Origin: Burkholderiales bacterium
GTDB taxonomy: Bacteria > Pseudomonadota > Gammaproteobacteria > Burkholderiales > Burkholderiaceae_C
Assembly: GCA_016223165.1 (NCBI GenBank)
Contig: JACRPO010000009.1
Span: forward strand, 1,426,001 to 1,490,000
Reading direction: 5' to 3'
DNA: 64,000 bases
The position numbers and the translations under genes are program-made. Shown here in pieces: positions 1-5,847 of this stretch; positions within the stretch are counted from its first letter, which is position 1, and each line of letters begins with the position of its first letter. The notes under the pieces were generated by a model. The model saw only the letters and a program-made list of their open reading frames with translations. It searched no databases and was not told where the DNA came from.

Positions 1-649
1 CCTTGCGGCGGCGCGTCGCGCCCAGGGCAACGAGGCCGAGGCCCATCAGCGCCAGCGAGGTGGGCTCCGGGATCAGGTTGATGTCGAGGCTCGCGCCCTG
101 CGGGAAGGTGCGATAGCTCACGCCGGAGTAGTCGAAGTAGGCCGAGATCGTGGCGGAGTAGGTGCCGCTCAGTTGGGCAGCGCCGGAACCGGCCGCGTTA
201 TAGACGTTGGTGCCGAAAATCAGCTCGCTCATGCCGAAGGCGGTGTTGTCGTCGTCGACGTAGCCGGCCCAGGCGACCTGCGCACCCGTCGGGCCCGAGC
301 CGCCTCCTTCGAGATAGAACGGCATCGGATCGGCGGCGGCGTCGAGATCCGTATACGTGAGGTTGATCCACAGCCCGCCGCTGTTGGAGCGCCCGTTGAC
401 GCCGGCGTTGAGGTGCAGGAGCAACGGGTTGTCGTTGGCCGCGCCAACCGCCGTGGTGAACGTCCAGGCCCCGAACGCACCCGCAAAGGCCACCCCGCCC
501 ACCGAGGCGTCCTGGTCCAGGGCGCTGCCGTCGGCAATGTTCAATGTGTTCGTGCCATCCGTGATCTGCACGATCAGCGCGGCCTGGCTCATCGCCGGTG
601 CAAGGGCGAACGTCGCAGCGGCGGCGATCGGGGCGAGAAGCTTGTTCAT
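1..649 (-). CDS. PEP-CTERM sorting domain protein (3' end cut by window edge)
   Basis: The frame is open to the window edge, so the ORF track missed it. Translation from ATG at 649 gives an N-terminal signal peptide (MNKLLAPIAAAATFALAPA..., predicted cut after SQA), then about 165 residues rich in Gly, Ala, Ser, Asp and Asn. It ends in a clear PEP-CTERM tail: IPEPTSLAL, a hydrophobic helix, then TRRRK. In the family this tail directs exosortase processing and surface or matrix display. No other domain is recognisable. The start is supported by a GGAG Shine-Dalgarno sequence in the upstream TGGAGTAACC. A sigma-54-type promoter lies 53 bases upstream, which fits control by PrsR encoded at 7956-9338. 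The stop codon is probably only a few bases outside the window. Confidence 0.88.
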   Translation of the reverse strand, partial: MNKLLAPIAAAATFALAPAMSQAALIVQITDGTNTLNIADGSALDQDASVGGVAFAGAFGAWTFTTAVGAANDNPLLLHLNAGVNGRSNSGGLWINLTYTDLDAAADPMPFYLEGGGSGPTGAQVAWAGYVDDDNTAFGMSELIFGTNVYNAAGSGAAQLSGTYSATISAYFDYSGVSYRTFPQGASLDINLIPEPTSLALMGLGLVALGATRRRK

Positions 650-701
650 GTTCAAGGTGGTTACTCCAGCAACGGACTTGGGTAAGACGTGCCTCCCTTG
701 T

Positions 702-717
702 AGCAACCGCAATGCCA
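702..717 (-). promoter_or_regulatory. Sigma-54 (RpoN) -24/-12 promoter for the PEP-CTERM gene
   Basis: On the minus strand the sequence reads TGGCATTGCGGTTGCT. It matches TGGCA at -24 and TTGCT at -12, with GG and GC exactly 10 bases apart as RpoN requires. The predicted transcript would start near 691, about 40 bases before the ATG at 649. PrsR in this window carries GAFTGA, the sigma-54 contact motif, so a cognate activator is present. Confidence 0.75.
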
Positions 718-748
718 ACCTTTGCAGACAAGGACTTAGCGTCGGCGC

Positions 749-800
749 GTGAACAACTTGCAACCGGACTGTCAGGTCCGTCGACAGCGACTTTGTTCAC
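749..800. promoter_or_regulatory. Nested inverted repeats, candidate activator-binding region
   Basis: GTGAACAA (749-756) is matched by TTGTTCAC (793-800). Inside them CGGAC (765-769) is matched by GTCCG (776-780) and CTGTC by GACAG. The block lies 32-98 bases upstream of the -24 element, where an NtrC-type enhancer site would sit. That it binds PrsR is inference. Confidence 0.4.
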
Positions 801-910
801 ACGTCGAGGTCGGGTGCGCACTCGGTCACGCGCGCAGGACGTGCATCGCGAAAACGCCGCCTCTCCCACGAATGCGGGGTCGCTCGAACGAGCTCTCGCG
901 GGGCCTCAAC

Positions 911-920
911 CCTAGAATCG
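911..920 (+). promoter_or_regulatory. Possible -10 element upstream of the HPr-rel-A candidate substrate
   Basis: CCTAGAATCG contains a TAGAAT hexamer about 31 bases before the ATG at 950. The identical 10-mer occurs at 18956, at a similar distance before the acyl carrier protein gene. No convincing -35 hexamer is visible at either place. Confidence 0.3.
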
Positions 921-949
921 ACCGAACACAAGATGAACAGGCAACGCCC

Positions 950-1585
950 ATGAACGACGACAAGTCATCAGCCTCCGCGGGCACCTCCGAGACAACTTCC
1001 GAGGCTCGCAGCCATGGGCCGCGCGTGCGGCTCGACCGCCGCGCCTTGTTGCGCGCCGGCGCCGGAGCAACGCCGGTGCTCCTGACCCTGGCCAGCAGCC
1101 CCGTGTCGGCGGCCAACAGCTGCGTCGTGGCCTCGTCGTTCGTCTCGGTGGCGACGTTCAAGAGCCGCAATCCCACCGTGACCACGGTCAACTGTGCGAC
1201 GCGTACGACCGAAGACTGGCGCAATGCGTGCATGAGCAATACGCAGTTGACATGCGCCAAGCCACTGGTGTCGAGCACGTTCGGGAGCACGTCTTCCAGC
1301 TACAACAGCAAGACGCTTCGCCAGGTGCTCTGCGACCCTGCAGGCATCTCGTCGAGCGGCGAGCTCGGCGTGCTCCAGCACCTGATCGCGCTCAACCTGA
1401 GCGTCACGCAAGGCTTCATGCGCATGTCCGCCGGCAACGTCAGCCCGGCCTACCTCGGCGCGGTCTGGTGCAACTACAAGAACAACGGCAACCAGTACCG
1501 ACTGCCTTCCTCGACCGTCGTCTGGAGCTCGACACAGTTGATCAGCTGGCTGCGGTACCAGCTCAACTATTCGATGCCCCTCTGA
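950..1585 (+). CDS. Secreted cysteine-containing protein, candidate HPr-rel-A substrate
   Basis: The track ORF starts at 749, but the better start is ATG at 950, giving 211 residues. The N-terminus carries a twin-arginine-like signal (LDRRALLRAGAGATP, then a short hydrophobic stretch ending PVSA), so export through Tat is plausible. The mature part is Ser/Thr/Asn-rich with six cysteines spread over about 150 residues (NSCVV, VNCAT, NACMS, LTCAK, VLCDP, VWCNY). It matches no family I recognise. It is the first gene of an island with PqqD-like, HprK-like and nucleotidyltransferase genes and is followed at once by a strong stem-loop. That layout resembles a precursor or substrate gene placed ahead of its modifying enzymes. 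The substrate role is inferred from position only. Confidence 0.72.
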   Translation: MNDDKSSASAGTSETTSEARSHGPRVRLDRRALLRAGAGATPVLLTLASSPVSAANSCVVASSFVSVATFKSRNPTVTTVNCATRTTEDWRNACMSNTQLTCAKPLVSSTFGSTSSSYNSKTLRQVLCDPAGISSSGELGVLQHLIALNLSVTQGFMRMSAGNVSPAYLGAVWCNYKNNGNQYRLPSSTVVWSSTQLISWLRYQLNYSMPL

Positions 1586-1590
1586 ACCTG

Positions 1591-1630
1591 CGCCTCCTCC
1601 GGCGCGGTCCGGTTCTCCGGACCCGAGGCG
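1591..1630 (+). terminator. Two-tier stem-loop directly after the candidate substrate gene
   Basis: The inner hairpin is GGTCCGG-TTCT-CCGGACC (1606-1623), a perfect 7-bp stem. The outer arms CGCCTC (1591-1596) and GAGGCG (1625-1630) also pair. It starts 6 bases after the stop codon and has no T-tract. It may attenuate read-through into the enzyme genes or protect the upstream mRNA. Confidence 0.55.
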
Positions 1631-1659
1631 CGGGGTCATGAACGGCGACTGGGCCGGAG

Positions 1660-1698
1660 GGCCGCACGGCCACAGGGCAACAAGGCCGCGCGGCCACA
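1660..1698 (+). repeat. Paired palindromic direct repeats before the PqqD-like gene
   Basis: GGCCGCACGGCCACA (1660-1674) and GGCCGCGCGGCCACA (1684-1698) differ by one base, and each has a self-complementary GGCCG..CGGCC core. They lie 13 bases before the ATG at 1711, so a folded RNA or a dimeric regulator site is possible. Confidence 0.4.
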
Positions 1699-1710
1699 CA
1701 ATCGGCCGCC

Positions 1711-2022
1711 ATGCAGATCTACTCGGCCCCCGCCGACTTGATGCTGAGGCATTGGGACGGCGAAGCGACGGCGGTGGCTCGCCTGCCCGAGGCAGGCACG
1801 ACTCACCTCATCGGCAGCGAGGCGCTTGCGGTCGTCCAGACCGTGCTGGAGAGCCGCGAAGGATTGGCCTTGCGCGATATCGCGCACGCGCTCGGTCTCG
1901 TTGCTGACGGCGACGACGCCATCGACGCGGGCTTGCAGCGCATCATTGACGGTTTGGTTCAATCCGGCCTCCTGCGCCGACTGACTGACGATGCCGAGCC
2001 TGGCCGAGAAGGGCCGCGATGA
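1711..2022 (+). CDS. PqqD family protein of the HPr-rel-A system
   Basis: This is a 103-residue protein with the length and layout of PqqD-like folds: N-terminal beta segment, a helical middle with a Gly-Ser-Glu-Ala turn, then a winged-helix-like C-terminal half (IDAGLQRIIDGLVQSGLL). PqqD-like proteins act as peptide chaperones or recognition elements that present a precursor to modifying enzymes. It overlaps the next gene (HprK-like, start 1991) by 32 bases, which implies co-translation. PqqD-related plus HprK-related genes are the hallmark of the HPr-rel-A system, seen in genomes with PEP-CTERM/exosortase. The peptide it binds is unknown; the product of 950-1585 is the obvious local candidate. 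Confidence 0.75.
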   Translation: MQIYSAPADLMLRHWDGEATAVARLPEAGTTHLIGSEALAVVQTVLESREGLALRDIAHALGLVADGDDAIDAGLQRIIDGLVQSGLLRRLTDDAEPGREGPR

Positions 2023-2941
2023 GGTACGTGCCGCGCTGACGCGCCATGGCCCGACGGGTGGCCTGCGCCTGCACCTGGGGCCCTACGTGGCGCGCATCCG
2101 CTCGCCGCTGCCGGCGGTGGCCGGCGCCGTGGCCTCGCTCTATCGGCACCACACCGTTGCCGACGATTCCTGCTTCGTCGACTTCGACGTCGCCGTGCGG
2201 CGCCCCCGCAGCCTGCGGGCGTTGTGGCGGCCGCAGGTGGTTTTCGAGTTCGAAGGCGAGGAGCCATTCAATCCGCTGCCCGGAGACCAGGGGTTCCCGC
2301 TGCTGGAATGGGGTTTGAACTGGTGTGTCTACGGCTTGTGCCACCAGCACATGACCCTGCACTCGGCCGTGCTCGAGCGCAACGGCCGCGCCGTGCTGCT
2401 GCCGGCGCCTTCCGGCTCGGGCAAGAGCACGCTTTGCGCGGCGCTCGTCTTCAGCGGCTGGCGTCTGCTCTCCGACGAACTCGCCCTCATCGCGCCGCAG
2501 ACCGGCGAACTGCTGCCGCTGCCGCGACCGGTGAGCCTCAAAAACGCGTCGATCGAAGTCATCCGGCTGTTCGCGCCACAGGTCGAGTTCGGCTCCACCG
2601 TCGAGGAGACGGCCAAGGGAGTGGTGGCGCATTTCCCGCCGCCGGCCAGTGCCGTGCAGGCGAGCCAGCAGCGAGCGGTGCCGGGCTGGGTGATCTTCCC
2701 CAAGTACGTCGAGGGCGCGCCGGCGCGCCTCGTGCCGATGGAGCGTGCGCAATCCTTCATGCGGCTGATCGAGAACGCCTTCAACTACGACGTTTTCGGT
2801 GGCGAAGGATTCGAGCTGCTCGGCTCGGTCGTCGACCGCAGCCTGTGCTACTCGTTCGAGTACGGCGACCTGGCCGAGGCGATGGCGCTGTTCGACCGCC
2901 TCGCGCGAGGTGAGCGCGGTGAACGAGGTGAACGTGCTTGA
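1991..2941 (+). CDS. HprK-related kinase A
   Basis: This 316-residue protein has a P-loop APSGSGKST at about residues 140-147, preceded by the HSAVLERNGRAVLLPAP segment typical of HPr kinase/phosphorylase C-terminal domains. The acidic SDELALI follows the loop at the position of the HprK metal-binding Asp/Glu. The N-terminal third is not the usual HprK regulatory domain. HprK phosphorylates a serine of HPr; members of this A family lack an adjacent HPr, and their substrate is not established. The gene overlaps the PqqD-like gene upstream and the nucleotidyltransferase downstream, so the three form a tight translational unit. Confidence 0.82.
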   Translation: MPSLAEKGRDEVRAALTRHGPTGGLRLHLGPYVARIRSPLPAVAGAVASLYRHHTVADDSCFVDFDVAVRRPRSLRALWRPQVVFEFEGEEPFNPLPGDQGFPLLEWGLNWCVYGLCHQHMTLHSAVLERNGRAVLLPAPSGSGKSTLCAALVFSGWRLLSDELALIAPQTGELLPLPRPVSLKNASIEVIRLFAPQVEFGSTVEETAKGVVAHFPPPASAVQASQQRAVPGWVIFPKYVEGAPARLVPMERAQSFMRLIENAFNYDVFGGEGFELLGSVVDRSLCYSFEYGDLAEAMALFDRLARGERGERGERA

Positions 2942-4058
2942 ACGCCCGGACCTCGTCATCGAGGCCCTGACACGTCCGGCGCCGCACTTTGCCGGCTGGA
3001 GCGCCGCGCAGTGGACGTCGTTCTTCCAGCAGGCACGCAACGCCGGCCTGCTGGGCCGTGCCGGTGCGCGCCTGCGTGGCTTGTGGCCCCTGGACCAGCC
3101 GCCCCCCTGGCCGGCGAACCTCGAAGGCCACCTCGTCGCGGCCGAGAGACTGATGCGGGCCCAGCGCGCCGAGGTGGAACGCGAACTCGGCCACATCGCT
3201 CGCGCGCTGGCCGGCCTCGGCGCGCCGGTGCTCGTCCTCAAGGGCGCGGCCTACCTCGCCGCCAGCCTGCCGCCGGGCGCTTCACGTGTGTTCTCGGACG
3301 TCGACATCCTCGTGCCCAGGCAGGCCATCGCCGAGGCCGAGTCCCGCCTCATGCTGCACGGCTGGGCGGGCACGCACGACAACGCCTACGACCAGCGCTA
3401 CTACCGCGAGTGGATGCACGAGTTGCCGCCGATGCAGCACCTGCATCGGGGCACGACGCTTGACCTGCATCACAACATCCTGCCCTCCACGGCACGCTTC
3501 AAGCCGTCCGGCGAGCACCTCGTCGACGGCGCGGTGCCGCTGGTCGGGCGCCCGGGCCTGTACGTGCTCGGCCCGGCCGACATGGTCCTGCACTGCATGA
3601 CGCATCTGTTCATGAACGAGGAGACGAGCCGTGCCCTGCGGGACCTGTCCGACCTGGACCTGCTGCTCAGGCACTTCGGCAGCAGCCCCGCGTTCTGGAC
3701 GCAACTGACGCAACGTGCTGCGCTGCTGGACCTGGAGCGGCCCCTGTACTACGGCCTGCGGCACGCCGCGCGCGTGCTGGGCACGCCCGTGCCGGCCGAG
3801 GTGACGGCGCGCGCCGAGCACCGCGCGCCGGTCGCGCCGACGCGGGTGCTCATGGATGCGATCTGGCACCGCGCGCTGCGCTGCCCTCATCCCAGTGCGG
3901 CAGCCGCCGGTGGTGCGTTGGCACGCTTCGCCCTCTACGTGCGCGGGCACTGGCTGCGCATGCCGCCTTGGATGCTGGCGCGTCATCTCACGGTCAAGGC
4001 CCTGCGCCTGCACGAGCGGTCTGCGACCAAAGCTGTAACAGCGCCCACTCAAGGTTGA
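2919..4058 (+). CDS. Nucleotidyltransferase family protein (HPr-rel-A associated)
   Basis: The track ORF begins at 2799 inside the kinase gene. I place the start at GTG 2919 because GAGG at 2907-2910 is well spaced before it; GTG at 2910, 2928 and 2934 are alternatives. The 379-residue product has the nucleotidyltransferase signature KGAAYLA...SRVFSDVDILV, with the metal-binding aspartates at about D127 and D129. It resembles the uncharacterised NTP_transf_5 group. Such enzymes move an NMP or a phosphoryl group onto a protein, sugar or small molecule. Its place as the last gene of the HprK/PqqD unit suggests it acts on the same substrate. Confidence 0.78.
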   Translation: MNEVNVLERPDLVIEALTRPAPHFAGWSAAQWTSFFQQARNAGLLGRAGARLRGLWPLDQPPPWPANLEGHLVAAERLMRAQRAEVERELGHIARALAGLGAPVLVLKGAAYLAASLPPGASRVFSDVDILVPRQAIAEAESRLMLHGWAGTHDNAYDQRYYREWMHELPPMQHLHRGTTLDLHHNILPSTARFKPSGEHLVDGAVPLVGRPGLYVLGPADMVLHCMTHLFMNEETSRALRDLSDLDLLLRHFGSSPAFWTQLTQRAALLDLERPLYYGLRHAARVLGTPVPAEVTARAEHRAPVAPTRVLMDAIWHRALRCPHPSAAAAGGALARFALYVRGHWLRMPPWMLARHLTVKALRLHERSATKAVTAPTQG

Positions 4059-4062
4059 GGTC

Positions 4063-4088
4063 GCGGACCCGGCCTTCGGCTGGTCCGC
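4063..4088 (+). terminator. GC-rich hairpin after the HPr-rel-A genes
   Basis: GCGGAC pairs with GTCCGC, and inside it CGGCC with GGCTG around a TTC loop, giving 11 pairs with one bulged C. It starts 5 bases after the stop at 4058. There is no T-run, so termination efficiency is uncertain. Confidence 0.45.
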
Positions 4089-4113
4089 CGCCACACGCGA
4101 GTCGGCTCTGCGT

Positions 4114-4172
4114 GCAGCAAGTCACCGATCCATCCGTGCCGGCACGCGCCCCCTTATCACGGGGGTTGCTGC
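4114..4172 (+). promoter_or_regulatory. Structured leader candidate upstream of the EpsB-type gene
   Basis: GCAGCAA (4114-4120) pairs with TTGCTGC (4166-4172) and encloses a self-complementary GTGCCGGCAC (4136-4145) and a CCCCC/GGGGG hairpin (4149-4165). A further small hairpin GTAAC/GTTAC lies at 4243-4261. The fold is predicted from base pairing only, and no known riboswitch class is recognised. Confidence 0.4.
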
Positions 4173-4313
4173 GCCTCGCCGCCGCTTCTTACATTGGCTT
4201 CTCCCCGCCGATTGAGCGCGCGCAGTTACAAGCGGTGAAGTCGTAACGGCATCCCGGTTACCAAAGCCGCAGATTCCTCAAGTCGAGAACGCGCCGTCCG
4301 AACAGCAGGATCC

Positions 4314-5696
4314 ATGATCAGAATCTTCCATCACTACGTGCATCGCGCTTCGCTTCGAAGCATGTTCTTCGATCTCGCGGTGGCGCTGATGCTGGCGCTG
4401 GGCGCGGTGACGTATCAGGTGGGTGGCCTCGGTCAGGCGGTGCCGCTGGCCGGCGGGCAGCTGATGTCGTTCGCCGCAGCGCTGTTCGTGGTCAACAGCG
4501 CCTCCGGCCTCTACGAGCCCCAGAACTCGCTGTCGCTGTCGAGGTCGTGCGCCCGCGCGATCTTCGTGCTGCTCATCGTGCTGCCGTTGGCCTATGCCAT
4601 CTTCGGCTTCCTGCCCACGCACCTGAGCAGCCGCGAGGCAGTGCAGTTCTCGGTCATGGCCGGGGTGTCGGCGCTCGTGCTGCGGCGCGTCTATGTCTCG
4701 CAGCGCTCGGCGGTGCCGCGTGGCCGCACCCGCATCCTCATCTTCGGCGCCGGTCCCGCTGCGCAGGTCGTGAGCAACACGCTGCGTTCGGCCGACCCCA
4801 ACGCCGTGATCGTCGGCTTCATGCCGGGGCCCAACGAGACCGAGACCGCGGTGCCCGCCGCCGAACTGCTGACCAGCCGCGGCTCGCTCACCGAAACGGC
4901 GATCAGCCTCGGCGTCGACGAAATCGTCGTCGCCCTCACCGAGCGCCGCTCGGGCAGCATGCCGCTGCGGCAATTGCTCGACTGCAAGCTCTCCGGCGTC
5001 AAGGTCTACGACCTCAATACGCACTTCGAGAAGACGCTCGGCCAGATCCGCGTCGACTACCTCAGTGCCAGCTGGCTGATCTTCGGCGACGGCTTCAACC
5101 AGGGTGCCTTCCGTACCTTCGTCAAGCGCGTCTTCGACATCGTCTGTGCGACGCTGCTGTTCCTGGTCTCGGCGCCGATCATGGCCGTCACCGCGCTGCT
5201 GATCCGCTTCGAGAGTGCCGGCCCCGTCTTCTATCGACAGGAGCGCGTCGGCCTCAACGGCCGCCCTTTCCTGGTGACGAAGTTCCGCAGCATGCGCACC
5301 GACGCCGAGAAGGACGGCAAGCCGCGCTGGGCCGCCGCGAACGACGATCGCATCACGCGCGTGGGCCACGTCATCCGCCGCTTGCGCATCGACGAGCTGC
5401 CGCAGATCTTCAACGTCATCAATGGCGACATGAGCCTCGTGGGCCCGCGCCCCGAGCGGCCGTACTTCGTCGAGCAGCTGACGCAGAAGATTCCCTTCTA
5501 CGCCGTGCGCCACAGCGTCAAGCCCGGCGTCACCGGCTGGGCCCAGGTGCGCTATGCCTATGGCGCGACGGTCGAAGACTCGCAGGAGAAGCTGCAGTTC
5601 GACCTGTACTACGTGAAGAACCACACGCTGTTCCTGGACCTCGTGGTCCTGCTCGAGACGGTAGGCGTCGTCCTCACCGGCAAGGGCGCGCGCTGA
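4314..5696 (+). CDS. Undecaprenyl-phosphate sugar phosphotransferase, PEP-CTERM system EpsB type
   Basis: This 460-residue polyprenyl glycosylphosphotransferase starts at ATG 4314. The N-terminal half has about four membrane helices and a nucleotide-binding-like segment (RILIFGAGPAAQVV, about residues 140-153). From about residue 265 the conserved sugar-transferase domain begins with one membrane helix (KRVFDIVCATLLFLVSAP), then the catalytic core with KFRSM, RRLRIDELPQ and GDMSLVGPRPE. It transfers a sugar-1-phosphate from a nucleotide sugar to undecaprenyl phosphate at the inner membrane, starting repeat-unit assembly. Its neighbours PrsK/PrsR/PrsT place it in the family associated with PEP-CTERM loci. 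The sugar cannot be told from sequence. Confidence 0.9.
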   Translation: MIRIFHHYVHRASLRSMFFDLAVALMLALGAVTYQVGGLGQAVPLAGGQLMSFAAALFVVNSASGLYEPQNSLSLSRSCARAIFVLLIVLPLAYAIFGFLPTHLSSREAVQFSVMAGVSALVLRRVYVSQRSAVPRGRTRILIFGAGPAAQVVSNTLRSADPNAVIVGFMPGPNETETAVPAAELLTSRGSLTETAISLGVDEIVVALTERRSGSMPLRQLLDCKLSGVKVYDLNTHFEKTLGQIRVDYLSASWLIFGDGFNQGAFRTFVKRVFDIVCATLLFLVSAPIMAVTALLIRFESAGPVFYRQERVGLNGRPFLVTKFRSMRTDAEKDGKPRWAAANDDRITRVGHVIRRLRIDELPQIFNVINGDMSLVGPRPERPYFVEQLTQKIPFYAVRHSVKPGVTGWAQVRYAYGATVEDSQEKLQFDLYYVKNHTLFLDLVVLLETVGVVLTGKGAR

Positions 5697-5708
5697 TCGC
5701 CCGCCCTC

Positions 5709-5730
5709 GGGCCGGCAGCGCCGCCGGCCC
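5709..5730 (+). terminator. Perfect GC hairpin after the sugar transferase gene
   Basis: GGGCCGGC-AGCGCC-GCCGGCCC forms a perfect 8-bp stem 12 bases after the stop at 5696. No T-tract follows. It may partly separate the sugar transferase from the prsKR genes. Confidence 0.45.
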
Positions 5731-5847
5731 CTGAAGGACCATCCCACGCCCCGGGCGTGAACTGGGCCTCGCCGACGGCGCCGGCGGCCGCCGATCATCG
5801 TCGTCGCCAGCCACCACAATCGTTCGCGCAGGCGCGCAACAACAGGG

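Noticed and set aside
749-949. The 67-codon N-terminal extension of the track ORF at 749
   Set aside because: It runs through the inverted repeats and has no ribosome site; ATG 950 gives a clean twin-arginine signal.
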